From NCBI GenBank assembly GCA_017436785.1, contig JAFSCK010000146.1, positions 24,840-88,839 of the forward strand: a stretch of 64,000 bases of DNA, in the 5' to 3' direction. This stretch comes from Oscillospiraceae bacterium (GTDB lineage Bacteria; Bacillota; Clostridia; Oscillospirales; Oscillospiraceae). Within the stretch, counting starts at the first letter, position 1; every line of letters starts with the position of its first letter. The notes beneath the pieces are model-generated. The model was given only the letters and a program-made list of their open reading frames with translations. It did no database searches and was not told where the DNA came from. Shown piece after piece: positions 23,985 to 32,804 of the stretch. A program made the position numbers and the translations under genes.

Positions 23985-25874
23985 ATGTGTTTGAGAATGA
24001 GTTTGAGAAAAAACAGCAAGTTAACGCCACATGTTTTGTCAAAGATTGTTCTGATCATGCTGCTGGACGTGTTGGCGACTGCCGGGTCCTTCTTTCTGGG
24101 CCTGTGGTTTCGCTATGATTTTGCATTTGACAATATTCGGAGCATGCACTTGGAGGGCTATCTGTCAGCCATAGGACCTTGGTGCCTTGTTACCGTAGTG
24201 GTTCTGGCGCTGTTCCACCTGTACAGCAGTATCTGGGCCTTTGTGAGTACTTCTGAGGTGTTTCGCATCATAGGTGCTTATCTGGTGCTGGCGATCATTG
24301 GTGTTGCCATGTTCCATTTTGACGGTTATATCATGCCCCGGGCCAGTATGGTTATGGGCTATCTCATCAGCTTCGTATGCACTGTTGCGATCCGCTTTTC
24401 CTACCGTCTGTGGAGAACAGCCCAGCGCAAATTTATCCACATGGCCCACACCAAGGGCATGCGCAATGTGATGATCATCGGTGCCGGTGATGCAGGCCGG
24501 GCGCTGGCTTTGGAATTTGCAAACAGTGATTTCGTCCGGGACAATCTGGCCTGTGTCATTGATGATAATCCGGTGAAGCTGAATAAACGGCTCTGCGGCG
24601 CGCCCATCGTAGGTAACCGTCATGACATTCCCGATGCTGTCAAACGCTATAAAATCAGCAAGATCATTTTTGCGATCCCCAGCTGCGATGCCAAGACCCG
24701 TAAGGAGATCCTCGATATTTGCACCACCACCGGCTGCGAGGTCCAGCTTCTGCCCGGTATTTTCCAGATGGTCAACGGCGAGGTCAGCGTCAGCAAGCTG
24801 CGGAACGTAGACCCACAGGATCTGCTGGGCCGGGACCCCATCAAGGTCAACTTGGAGGAGATTTTTGATTATATCCATGGCAAGACCGTTTTGGTCACTG
24901 GCGGCGGTGGAAGCATCGGCAGCGAGCTGTGCCGCCAGATCGCCAGTGCCAAGCCGGAAAAGCTGATTATTTTTGAGATTTACGAAAATAACGCCTATGA
25001 CATCCAGATGGAACTGAAGCGCAGATATCCGGAGCTGGATCTGGAGGTGCTCATTGGTTCTGTCCGCAATACAAACCGGGTGGATTATGTGGTAGGCACA
25101 TACAAGCCGGATCTGATTTTCCATGCTGCAGCCCATAAGCATGTGCCTCTGATGGAGGACAGTCCCAACGAGGCTATCAAGAATAATGTGTTCGGCACCT
25201 ATAAAATGGCCAAGGCTGCCGCAAAATATGGTGTAAAACGGTTTGTTCTGATCTCCACAGATAAGGCGGTAAATCCCACCAACATCATGGGTGCTTCCAA
25301 GCGTCTGTGTGAAATGGTGGTCCAGATGATGAACCGGGAGAGCAAAACCGAGTTTGTGGCGGTTCGTTTCGGCAACGTGCTGGGCTCCAACGGCTCTGTG
25401 ATCCCTCTGTTTAAAAAGCAGATCGAGGCCGGCGGCCCTGTCACCGTCACCCATCCCGACATCATCCGCTACTTTATGACCATTCCCGAAGCCGTCAGTC
25501 TGGTGCTGCAGGCAGGCTATTATGCTCGGGGCGGTGAAATTTTCATTCTGGATATGGGTGAGCCGGTAAAAATCGACACCATGGCCCGAAATATGATTCG
25601 TCTCAGCGGCTATGAACCGGATGTGGATATCAAAATCACCTATACCGGTCTTCGTCCCGGCGAGAAGCTCTATGAGGAACTGCTGATGAAGGAAGAAGGC
25701 CTGCAGGAAACTGCCAATAAGCTGATCCACATTGGAAAGCCCATCGAAATGGACGATGAAAAGTTCAAGGAGCAGCTTGCCCGTTTGGAAATTGCCTGTA
25801 AGACAGAGGTGGGCAACATGAAGGACATTGTTGCAGAAGTGGTCCCCACTTATAAGCGCAAGATTGAAGTATAA
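23985..25874 (+). CDS. Membrane-bound UDP-GlcNAc 4,6-dehydratase (FlaA1/PglF/WbpM family)
   Basis: A 629-residue protein with four N-terminal membrane helices (within about 15-150), a first Rossmann-like domain (about 160-280, IGAGDAGRALALEF) and a catalytic SDR domain (about 290-600). The NAD motif is VTGGGGSIGSELCRQ. The STDKAVNPTNIMGASKR segment shows the M-x-x-x-K variant typical of this family. It converts UDP-GlcNAc to UDP-2-acetamido-4-keto-2,6-dideoxyhexose, the entry to QuiNAc, bacillosamine and similar sugars. No ribosome binding site is strong; ATG at 23997 is an alternative start. It opens the polysaccharide locus and is 15 bases from the initiating transferase. Confidence 0.9.
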   Translation: MCLRMSLRKNSKLTPHVLSKIVLIMLLDVLATAGSFFLGLWFRYDFAFDNIRSMHLEGYLSAIGPWCLVTVVVLALFHLYSSIWAFVSTSEVFRIIGAYLVLAIIGVAMFHFDGYIMPRASMVMGYLISFVCTVAIRFSYRLWRTAQRKFIHMAHTKGMRNVMIIGAGDAGRALALEFANSDFVRDNLACVIDDNPVKLNKRLCGAPIVGNRHDIPDAVKRYKISKIIFAIPSCDAKTRKEILDICTTTGCEVQLLPGIFQMVNGEVSVSKLRNVDPQDLLGRDPIKVNLEEIFDYIHGKTVLVTGGGGSIGSELCRQIASAKPEKLIIFEIYENNAYDIQMELKRRYPELDLEVLIGSVRNTNRVDYVVGTYKPDLIFHAAAHKHVPLMEDSPNEAIKNNVFGTYKMAKAAAKYGVKRFVLISTDKAVNPTNIMGASKRLCEMVVQMMNRESKTEFVAVRFGNVLGSNGSVIPLFKKQIEAGGPVTVTHPDIIRYFMTIPEAVSLVLQAGYYARGGEIFILDMGEPVKIDTMARNMIRLSGYEPDVDIKITYTGLRPGEKLYEELLMKEEGLQETANKLIHIGKPIEMDDEKFKEQLARLEIACKTEVGNMKDIVAEVVPTYKRKIEV

Positions 25875-25888
25875 AAGGAGAAATCCGC

Positions 25889-26506
25889 ATGTATCAGAAA
25901 TTTGGAAAGCGTCTTCTGGATATTGTGCTGTCCGGCTGCGGCATTGTCGTGCTGGCCCCTGTATATCTTATTTTGGCCGTTGCCATTAAGATCGATGATC
26001 CCGGTCCGGTATTCTTCCGCCAGAAGCGGGTGGGCATCCACAAGACCCATTTCCAGATCCTGAAGTTCCGCACCATGAAAATGAATACGCCCAAGGACAC
26101 GCCCACCCATCTGCTGGAGAATCCCCAGCAGTATATCACCCGGGTAGGCGGCGTGCTGCGGAAGCTTTCGCTGGACGAACTGCCCCAGATCTTTCAGATC
26201 TTTACCGGCAAAATGTCCATCATCGGTCCCCGGCCTGCTCTGTGGAATCAGTTTGACCTGATTGCGGAACGGGATAAGTACGGCGCCAACGATGTGCGCC
26301 CCGGCCTTACCGGCTGGGCCCAGATCAATGGCCGGGACGAGCTGCCCATCGATGTGAAGGCACGGCTCGACGGCGAATATGTGCAGAAGCTCAGCTTCGC
26401 CTTCGACTGCAAGTGCTTCTTCGGTACCATCACCTCCGTCCTGAGATCCGACGGCGTAGTAGAAGGCGGTACCGGCCAGCTGGAAAAGGAGAAGAAGCAG
26501 AAATGA
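25889..26506 (+). CDS. Monotopic phosphoglycosyl transferase (PglC-type initiating sugar transferase)
   Basis: A 205-residue enzyme of the minimal bacterial sugar transferase type. One N-terminal re-entrant helix (about 8-32) is followed by the catalytic domain with GPVFFRQKRVGIHKTHFQIL, FRTMKMNTPKDTP, LSLDELPQIFQI (catalytic Asp-Glu) and SIIGPRPALWNQ. It lacks the extra helices and nucleotide-binding region of the gene at 6221. It should load a sugar-1-phosphate, probably a diacetamido or QuiNAc-type sugar made by its neighbours, on undecaprenyl phosphate. The next gene overlaps its stop by four bases. Confidence 0.92.
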   Translation: MYQKFGKRLLDIVLSGCGIVVLAPVYLILAVAIKIDDPGPVFFRQKRVGIHKTHFQILKFRTMKMNTPKDTPTHLLENPQQYITRVGGVLRKLSLDELPQIFQIFTGKMSIIGPRPALWNQFDLIAERDKYGANDVRPGLTGWAQINGRDELPIDVKARLDGEYVQKLSFAFDCKCFFGTITSVLRSDGVVEGGTGQLEKEKKQK

Positions 26507-27375
26507 AAAAGCTTCTTATCACAGGCGCAGGCAGCTATGTAGGTGTTTCGGTAGCACAATATCTGAGCAGCTGGCCGGAAGATTATCAGGTGGACACCGT
26601 GGATATGGTCGGCGATGGCTGGAAAAGCTTCAGCTTCTCCGGTTATGATGCGGTGCTCCATGTAGCGGGCATCGTCCACCAAAAGGAAAGCAAAAACGAC
26701 CCGGCGCAGGCGGAACTGTACGAACGGGTCAATACCCGTCTGGCTGTTGAAACGGCCCAAAAGGCCAAGCATGAGGGCGTGAAGCAGTTTCTCTTTATGA
26801 GCTCCGCCAGTGTTTACGGTCTGGATGCCCCGGTGGGGAAGACCGTCACCATTACCAAGGAAACACCTCTAAAGCCCAAAGATAACTATGGCATTTCCAA
26901 GGCTAAGGCAGAAGAAGGACTGCGAGCTCTTGCAGATGGCAGTTTCAAGCTTGCCGTTTTGCGTCCGCCCATGATCTACGGAAAGGGCTGCAAGGGCAAT
27001 TACCAGACCTTGGCAAAACTTGCAAAAAAACTGCCGGTTTTTCCCTATGTGGACAACCGGCGTTCCATGCTGTATATCGAAAATCTGTCGGAGTTTATCC
27101 GATTGCTGCTGGAGGATGAAGCGGAGGGCATTTTCTGTCCCCAGAACAACGAATATGTCAACACCAGTGACATGGTGAATTTGATTGCTCACGCGAATGG
27201 AAGGGACATTCTTCTGGTCAAGGGCTTTGCATGGGCACTGAAGCTGCTGCACCCAGTTACCGACCTTGCAGATAAAGCCTTCGGCAGCCTGTGTTATGAT
27301 CTTGAGATCAGTAAATATCCTAAGAATTACTGCGTAAAATCCTTTGCGGAATCCGTCATGGAAACGGAAAAATAA
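26503..27375 (+). CDS. NAD(P)-dependent epimerase/reductase, WbpV/WreQ-like (putative UDP-QuiNAc reductase)
   Basis: A 290-residue extended SDR enzyme. The nucleotide motif is LLITGAGSYVGVSVAQYL, the active site SSASVYG plus YGISKAK (Y-x-x-x-K), and RPPMIYGKGCKGN with RRSMLYIENL follow. This set and the gene order after a 4,6-dehydratase and an initiating transferase recall WbpV/WreQ, which reduce the 4-keto sugar to UDP-D-QuiNAc. A simple 4-epimerase is the alternative. I placed the start at the ATG at 26503, overlapping the previous stop (ATGA). A longer upstream frame only shadows the transferase gene. Confidence 0.75.
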   Translation: MKKLLITGAGSYVGVSVAQYLSSWPEDYQVDTVDMVGDGWKSFSFSGYDAVLHVAGIVHQKESKNDPAQAELYERVNTRLAVETAQKAKHEGVKQFLFMSSASVYGLDAPVGKTVTITKETPLKPKDNYGISKAKAEEGLRALADGSFKLAVLRPPMIYGKGCKGNYQTLAKLAKKLPVFPYVDNRRSMLYIENLSEFIRLLLEDEAEGIFCPQNNEYVNTSDMVNLIAHANGRDILLVKGFAWALKLLHPVTDLADKAFGSLCYDLEISKYPKNYCVKSFAESVMETEK

Positions 27376-27383
27376 TGCGCAGA

Positions 27384-27401
27384 GTGGGGGCAAGCCCCCA
27401 C
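27384..27401. repeat. Short palindromic hairpin
   Basis: GTGGGGGC and GCCCCCAC are perfect inverse arms around AA. The style matches the small GC-rich palindromes elsewhere in the window. No T-run follows, so readthrough in the operon is likely. Confidence 0.55.
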
Positions 27402-27430
27402 CTTACAATAAATTATAAGGAGGAAGGTAT

Positions 27431-28639
27431 TTGAAAAAGAAAAAGGATATCCTGTTCTTGTGTCAGTTTTTTTATCCTGAATACATTTCCTCCGCCCAGC
27501 TTCCTTGGGATACGGTGCAGGCGCTGAAAGAGGCCGGTTTTACGGTGGACGCCCTCTGCGGCTATCCCCGGGAATATTCCGAGGGGCAAAATATTCCTGT
27601 CCGGGAAACGGTGGACGGCATCCACATCCACCGACTGAAATACATTCAGACCGGCCGTGCAGGCTTCATAGGCCGCATCATCAATTATTTTTCCTTTACA
27701 TTCATGGTGCTGCTGCACCTGTTTGAAATGGCTTCCTACCGGGCAGTGGTGGTCTATTCCAATCCGCCCATCCTGCCGTGGATCGCCTCTTGGGCCAAGG
27801 TGCTGTTTGGTACCAAGCTGGTCTTCGTTTCCTACGACCTGTATCCCGAGGTTGCCACGGTGACCAATACCCTCCGGGAGGGCAATATCATCTGCCGTCT
27901 GATGGAGCACATCAACAAACGCGTCTACCGCCGGGCGGACAAGGTGGTGGCCCTGTCTTCTGAAATGAAGGACTATATCCTTGCCCACCGGAATGCCTCT
28001 GATGCACAGGTAGATGTGATCCCCAACTGGTATGCCGATCAGGGTGAGTCTGATCGGAACCGGGAGAAAAACCGCTTTCGGGATATGGTGGGGGACCGCT
28101 TTGTTGTGTCCTACTTCGGCAATATGGGCACCATGCAGGATATGGATACCATCCTTGGTGCCATCCGGGAACTGAAAAATGAGGATGTTTTCTTCCTCTT
28201 TGCCGGCCACGGCAACAAAATGGAAAAGCTGAAAACCATCGCAGCGGAGGAAGGAATCGCCAATATTGCCATTCATGATTTCCTCCATGGTCAAGCTTTC
28301 CGGGATGCGCTTGCCATCAGCGACTGCGCCTTTGTTTCGTTGGAAAAGGGTGCCACGGGCCTGTGCGTTCCCAGCAAGACCTACAGCTACATGATGCAGG
28401 GCCTGCCTTTGCTTGCGATTATGGATGAATGCGATATCGTACGGGATGTCGAAGCCGGTGCCGGTGCGTGGGTACGAAACGGCGAATCGAAGAAGCTGGC
28501 CGATGCCATCCGCACCATGCAGCGAAGCCCTGAGGCTGTGGCGCAGATGGGAAAAATCTGCCGTAAGCTTTACCTTGAAAACTATACCACAGAAATCTGT
28601 ACGAAAAAATATGTGACCCTGTTCCAAGCGCTTCTGTAA
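27431..28639 (+). CDS. Glycosyltransferase family 4 (WbuB-like)
   Basis: A 402-residue GT-B enzyme. The N-terminal half starts with ILFLCQFFYPEYISSAQLPW and the WbuB-typical GYPREYSEGQNIPVRE region. The C-terminal donor half holds YFGNMGTMQDMDTILGAI and GLCVPSKTYSYMMQGLPLL. WbuB relatives are N-acetyl-L-fucosaminyltransferases encoded beside fnlABC, as here, so L-FucNAc is a reasonable donor. The start is a TTG at 27431 with AAGGAGGAAG upstream. It is soluble or peripheral on the inner face of the membrane. Confidence 0.85.
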   Translation: MKKKKDILFLCQFFYPEYISSAQLPWDTVQALKEAGFTVDALCGYPREYSEGQNIPVRETVDGIHIHRLKYIQTGRAGFIGRIINYFSFTFMVLLHLFEMASYRAVVVYSNPPILPWIASWAKVLFGTKLVFVSYDLYPEVATVTNTLREGNIICRLMEHINKRVYRRADKVVALSSEMKDYILAHRNASDAQVDVIPNWYADQGESDRNREKNRFRDMVGDRFVVSYFGNMGTMQDMDTILGAIRELKNEDVFFLFAGHGNKMEKLKTIAAEEGIANIAIHDFLHGQAFRDALAISDCAFVSLEKGATGLCVPSKTYSYMMQGLPLLAIMDECDIVRDVEAGAGAWVRNGESKKLADAIRTMQRSPEAVAQMGKICRKLYLENYTTEICTKKYVTLFQALL

Positions 28640-28663
28640 GGAACGAGGGAAGGAGAACTAGCC

Positions 28664-29710
28664 ATGAGTATTTTTGCCAACAAGACCCTGATGATCACCG
28701 GCGGCACCGGTTCCTTCGGCAATGCCGTCTTAAACCGCTTTCTGGATACGGATATTAAGGAGATTCGCGTTTTCTCCCGGGATGAAAAGAAGCAGGACGA
28801 CATGCGCCACGAATTTCAGGCCAAGCTGCCGGAGGCTTCCAATAAGATCAAGTTCTTTATCGGTGATGTCCGGGATATCGCCTCTGTCCGCAACGCCATG
28901 CACGGTGTTGACTACATCTTCCACGCCGCAGCCCTGAAGCAGGTGCCCTCCTGTGAATTTTTCCCCATGGAGGCGGTGAAGACCAATGTCATCGGCACCG
29001 ACAATGTGCTGACTGCCGCTATTGATGCCGGTGTCAAGACTGTCATCTGCCTGTCTACTGACAAGGCTGCTTACCCCGTCAATGCCATGGGCACCTCCAA
29101 GGCCATGATGGAGAAGGTTATTGTGGCAAAGTCCCGCACCGTTTCTCCTGAACAGACCAAAATCTGCTGCACCCGCTACGGCAATGTCATGTGTTCCCGC
29201 GGCTCCGTTATCCCTCTGTGGATCGACCAGATCAAGGCCGGAAACCCCATCACCATCACCGAGCCTACCATGACCCGCTTTATCATGAGTCTGGAGGAGG
29301 CTGTGGATTTGGTGCTGTTCGCCTTTGAAAACGGTGTCAGCGGTGATATTCTGGTCCAGAAGGCTCCTGCCTGCACCATCGAAACGCTGGCAAAAGCTGT
29401 TACCGGACTGTTCAACCCCGGTCATGAGATCAAGGTCATCGGCATCCGCCATGGCGAGAAGATGTATGAAACGCTGCTGACCAATGAAGAATGCGCCAAC
29501 GCCATCGACCTTGGCAACTTCTACCGTGTTCCCTCCGACAAGCGGGATCTGAATTACGACAAGTATTTCAAAGAGGGCAACGTCGAACGCAACGTCCTGA
29601 CCGAGTTCAATTCCAACAATACTGACCTGCTCACTGTAGAACAGGTGCAGGAAAAGCTGCTGTCCCTTGCTTATGTCCGGGACGAGCTGGCAGCTTGGAG
29701 AAATAAATAA
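28664..29710 (+). CDS. capE: UDP-GlcNAc 4,6-dehydratase/5-epimerase CapE (FnlA/WbjB)
   Basis: A 348-residue SDR enzyme that starts UDP-L-FucNAc synthesis by 4,6-dehydration with inversion at C5. The NAD motif is MITGGTGSFGNAVLNRF. The active-site region is STDKAAYPVNAMGTSKAMME, with Met in place of the usual Tyr (M-x-x-x-K), which is characteristic of CapE. FHAAALKQVPSCEFFPMEA and TRYGNVMCSRGSVIPLW complete the signature. CapF and CapG homologues follow, giving a full pathway. The ATG at 28664 has GGAAGGAGA upstream. Confidence 0.93.
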   Translation: MSIFANKTLMITGGTGSFGNAVLNRFLDTDIKEIRVFSRDEKKQDDMRHEFQAKLPEASNKIKFFIGDVRDIASVRNAMHGVDYIFHAAALKQVPSCEFFPMEAVKTNVIGTDNVLTAAIDAGVKTVICLSTDKAAYPVNAMGTSKAMMEKVIVAKSRTVSPEQTKICCTRYGNVMCSRGSVIPLWIDQIKAGNPITITEPTMTRFIMSLEEAVDLVLFAFENGVSGDILVQKAPACTIETLAKAVTGLFNPGHEIKVIGIRHGEKMYETLLTNEECANAIDLGNFYRVPSDKRDLNYDKYFKEGNVERNVLTEFNSNNTDLLTVEQVQEKLLSLAYVRDELAAWRNK

Positions 29711-29716
29711 TTTCCT

Positions 29717-29795
29717 GTAGGGCGGCTTGCCCTCAAGCCGCCGTTTTCCTTTTGTAACAACCAAGATGCGTCGGGCTGAGGGCAGCCCGCTCTAC
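29717..29795. repeat. Dispersed inverted-repeat element, family B, copy 2
   Basis: A 79-bp element with termini GTAGGGCGGCTTGCCCTCAA and an imperfect inverse ending GCAGCCCGCTCTAC. It matches the copy at 2393-2468. It is inserted between capE and capF inside the operon. Confidence 0.72.
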
Positions 29796-29829
29796 AGAAG
29801 GCATAGTATGATTTTGAGGAGGACGGAAG

Positions 29830-31035
29830 ATGAACATTCTCATCACCGGTGCAGCCGGATTTGTGGGCAAGAATCTGACGGAAGCACTGCGGTGCATCCG
29901 GGATGGCAAGGACCGGACCCATCCGGGGCTGACCGTCGGAGAGCTGTACCTCTATGATATCGATTCTCCTGCCGGTCTTCTGGAGGAGGCTTGTCAAAAA
30001 GCGGACTTTGTCTTTAATCTTGCCGGTGTGAACCGTCCCCAGAATCCGGAGGAGTTTATGCAGGGCAATTTCGGCTTTGCCTCCACCTTGCTGGATACGT
30101 TGAAAAAATACCACAATACCTGTCCCGTGATGCTGTCCTCCTCCATTCAGGCCACCTTGGTGGGTAGATACGCAAATGGCGAGTATGGTAAGTCCAAGAA
30201 GGCAGGGGAGGAGCTGTTCTTCTCCTATGCCGCTGAAACCGGGGCCAAGGTTCTCATCTACCGTTTCCCAAACCTCTTCGGCAAATGGTGCCGCCCCAAT
30301 TATAATTCCGCTGTGGCCACCTTCTGCCACAACTACGCCCATGACCTGCCCATTACAGTGAATGATCCCGCCGTACAGTTGGAGTTGCTCTACATCGATG
30401 ATCTGGTGGACGAGATGATTGCCGCGCTGGAAGGGAAGGAGCACCGCTGCGAATTTGAGGGCGTAGATACCGTCCTGACGGAAAAAGGCCGCTACTGCGC
30501 TGCTCCCGTGACCCATAAGATCACGTTGGGAGAAATCGTGTCTCTGCTGGATCGCTTCAAAGCCCAGCCCGGCACCCTGCTGATGCCGGAAATTCCTTAT
30601 AACAGCTTTGCCAAAAAGCTGTATTCCACCTATCTTTCCTACCTTCCCAGAGAAAAGGCTGCATTCCCACTGAAAATGAACGTAGACCCCCGAGGCAGCT
30701 TTACCGAACTTCTGCGCACTGAAAAATGCGGCCAGTTTAGTGTCAACATCTCCAAACCCGGAATCACCAAAGGAGAACACTGGCATAATACCAAGTGGGA
30801 GTTCTTCATTGTGGTTTCCGGCCGCGGCCTGATTCAGCAGCGAAGGGTCGGCGGTCAGGAGGTTCTGAATTTCTATGTGTCCGGTGAGAAAATGGAAGCA
30901 GTACACATGCTGCCGGGCTACACCCACAACATCATCAACCTTTCCGATACAGAGGATCTGGTGACGCTGATGTGGGCCAACGAATGCTTTGATCCCAACA
31001 AACCCGATACATTCTTTGAGAAGGTGGAACAATGA
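29830..31035 (+). CDS. capF: Bifunctional UDP-L-FucNAc pathway epimerase/reductase CapF (FnlB/WbjC)
   Basis: A 401-residue two-domain enzyme. The SDR domain (about 1-270) begins ILITGAAGFVGKNL and has the Y-x-x-x-K site in GEYGKSKKAGEEL. The C-terminal cupin domain (about 275-400) includes NVDPRGSFTELLRT, KGEHWHNTKWEFFIVVSG (metal-binding HWH and E) and LPGYTHNIINLS. The cupin epimerises C3 and the SDR reduces C4 to give UDP-N-acetyl-6-deoxy-L-talosamine. The gap before it is filled by a repeat element, and it overlaps the next gene by four bases. Confidence 0.93.
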   Translation: MNILITGAAGFVGKNLTEALRCIRDGKDRTHPGLTVGELYLYDIDSPAGLLEEACQKADFVFNLAGVNRPQNPEEFMQGNFGFASTLLDTLKKYHNTCPVMLSSSIQATLVGRYANGEYGKSKKAGEELFFSYAAETGAKVLIYRFPNLFGKWCRPNYNSAVATFCHNYAHDLPITVNDPAVQLELLYIDDLVDEMIAALEGKEHRCEFEGVDTVLTEKGRYCAAPVTHKITLGEIVSLLDRFKAQPGTLLMPEIPYNSFAKKLYSTYLSYLPREKAAFPLKMNVDPRGSFTELLRTEKCGQFSVNISKPGITKGEHWHNTKWEFFIVVSGRGLIQQRRVGGQEVLNFYVSGEKMEAVHMLPGYTHNIINLSDTEDLVTLMWANECFDPNKPDTFFEKVEQ

Positions 31036-31547
31036 GAAAGCTTTTGATCTTGGGTGCCGGCGGCTACGGCAGAACGGTGGCAGATATCGCCCGGCAGATG
31101 GCAGTTTATGATAAAATTGCGTTTCTGGACGATGGAAAGATCGGCCCGGAAATTTTGGGCACCTGTGAGGAATATGCCATTTTTGCTGGCGGAAATACGG
31201 ACATCTATCCTGCTTTCGGTGATAATGAGACCCGGATGCACTGGCTGGACCGCCTGATCCGGGAGGATATTTCTGTGCCCACACTGGTCCATCCCACGGC
31301 CTATGTCAGCCCCGGTGCCAGCCTCGGTGCCGGAGTGGTGGTGCTGCCCAAGGCAGTGGTCAATACCGGAACCACGGTAGAGGCAGGCTGCATCGTGAAC
31401 CTAAGCGCCATTGTGGACCATGACTGTATTCTGGAAGAGGGCAGCCATCTGTGCCCCGGTGTTATTGTCAAGGCTTCCAATCGGATTCCCGCCGGAGCAA
31501 AACTGGAATCCGGCACCATTATTTTAAATGGAACCTATCCTCTGTAA
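31032..31547 (+). CDS. NeuD/PglD-like sugar acyltransferase
   Basis: A 171-residue left-handed beta-helix acyltransferase. An N-terminal Rossmann-like start (KLLILGAGGYGRTVADIARQ) is followed by hexapeptide repeats from about 90 (HPTAYVSPGASLGAGVVVLP, VNLSAIVDHDCILEEGSHLC), with a catalytic His probably in VDHDC. The family adds acetyl groups to amino or hydroxyl groups of sugars. No aminotransferase gene that would make a 4-amino sugar is in the locus, so O-acetylation is more likely than a PglD role. It is inserted between capF and capG and translationally coupled to capF. Confidence 0.82.
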   Translation: MRKLLILGAGGYGRTVADIARQMAVYDKIAFLDDGKIGPEILGTCEEYAIFAGGNTDIYPAFGDNETRMHWLDRLIREDISVPTLVHPTAYVSPGASLGAGVVVLPKAVVNTGTTVEAGCIVNLSAIVDHDCILEEGSHLCPGVIVKASNRIPAGAKLESGTIILNGTYPL

Positions 31548-31561
31548 AAAGGAGTTTTCAT

Positions 31562-32746
31562 ATGGAAATGAAGCTGGATTATTCCGATATTTCTTTTAAA
31601 AACAACGGTAAGCTGAAGCTGCTGATTATCGTGGGTACCCGCCCTGAGATCATCCGTCTGGCTGCCGTCATCAACAAGTGCCGCAAGTATTTTGACTGCA
31701 TTCTGGCCCACACGGGACAGAACTATGACTATAACTTAAACGGCATTTTCTTCCGGGATTTGGGCCTTGCTGACCCGGAGGTGTACATGAACGCGGTAGG
31801 TGACGATCTGGGCGCCACCGTTGGCAACATTATCAACTGCTCTTACAAGCTGATGGCTGCCATCAAGCCCGATGCCATGCTGATCTTAGGAGATACCAAC
31901 TCCTGCCTGTCTGCCATCCCCGCCAAGCGGCTGCATATTCCCATCTTCCACATGGAAGCCGGTAACCGCTGTAAGGATGAGTGCCTGCCGGAGGAGACCA
32001 ACCGCCGTATCGTGGACATCATTTCCGATGTGAACCTTGCTTATTCCGAGCACGCCCGGAAGTACCTGCACGACTGCGGTCTGCCCAAGGAGCGAACCTA
32101 TGTCACCGGCTCCCCCATGGCAGAGGTGCTGCACCAGAATCTGGCCGCCATTGAGGCATCCGATGTCCATGCCCGTCTGGGGCTGGAAAAGGGCAAGTAC
32201 ATCCTGCTGTCCGCCCATCGGGAGGAGAACATCGATACAGAGAAGAATTTCCTGTCCCTGTTTACAGCCATCAACGCCATGGCGGAAAAATACGATATGC
32301 CCATCCTCTATTCCTGCCACCCCCGTTCCCGGAAGCGTCTGGAAGCCAGCGGTTTCGTGCTGGACAAGCGGGTGATCCAGAATGAGCCTCTGGGCTTCCA
32401 TGACTATAACTGCCTGCAGATGAATGCCTTTGCGGTGGTGTCTGATTCCGGCACACTGCCGGAGGAGAGCAGCTTCTTCACCTCCGTGGGCCATCCCTTC
32501 CCTGCGGTCTGCATCCGTACCTCCACCGAGCGTCCTGAGGCACTGGACAAGGGCTGCTTCGTTCTGGCAGGCATCGATGAGGGCCACCTGCTGCAGGCGG
32601 TGGATACTGCCGTGCAGATGAATCTGGACGGCGACTACGGCATCCCCGTGCCGGACTATGTGGAGGAAAATGTGTCCACAAAGGTGGTCAAAATCATCCA
32701 GTCTTACACCGGCGTAGTGGACAAAATGGTCTGGCGTAAGTATTAA
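31562..32746 (+). CDS. capG: UDP-N-acetylhexosamine 2-epimerase CapG (FnlC/WbjD), WecB superfamily
   Basis: A 394-residue non-hydrolysing UDP-HexNAc 2-epimerase that finishes UDP-L-FucNAc. Key segments are LLIIVGTRPEIIRLAAVI, HTGQNYDYN, LILGDTNSCLSAI, FHMEAGNRCKDECLPEETNR and SDSGTLPEESSFF. The Asp, Glu and His residues expected in the active site are present. I placed the start at the ATG at 31562 with AAAAAGGAG upstream. A longer frame only shadows the acyltransferase gene. Confidence 0.92.
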   Translation: MEMKLDYSDISFKNNGKLKLLIIVGTRPEIIRLAAVINKCRKYFDCILAHTGQNYDYNLNGIFFRDLGLADPEVYMNAVGDDLGATVGNIINCSYKLMAAIKPDAMLILGDTNSCLSAIPAKRLHIPIFHMEAGNRCKDECLPEETNRRIVDIISDVNLAYSEHARKYLHDCGLPKERTYVTGSPMAEVLHQNLAAIEASDVHARLGLEKGKYILLSAHREENIDTEKNFLSLFTAINAMAEKYDMPILYSCHPRSRKRLEASGFVLDKRVIQNEPLGFHDYNCLQMNAFAVVSDSGTLPEESSFFTSVGHPFPAVCIRTSTERPEALDKGCFVLAGIDEGHLLQAVDTAVQMNLDGDYGIPVPDYVEENVSTKVVKIIQSYTGVVDKMVWRKY

Positions 32747-32755
32747 GTTTAAACC

Positions 32756-32781
32756 GTAGGGGCCGATGCCCACATCGGCCC
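32756..32781. repeat. Family A palindromic hairpin between capG and the next transferase
   Basis: GTAGGGGCCGATGCCCACAT… folds into an 8-bp stem (GGCCGATG with CATCGGCC) followed by ATTTTTAT. It may act as a partial terminator inside the operon. Confidence 0.65.
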
Positions 32782-32804
32782 ATTTTTATCAGGAGGGCGA
32801 GCGT

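Noticed and set aside
31032-31547. Sialic acid O-acetyltransferase NeuD in a sialic acid pathway
   Set aside because: The family match is fair, but no neuA, neuB or neuC is present. The gene sits within the FucNAc pathway instead.
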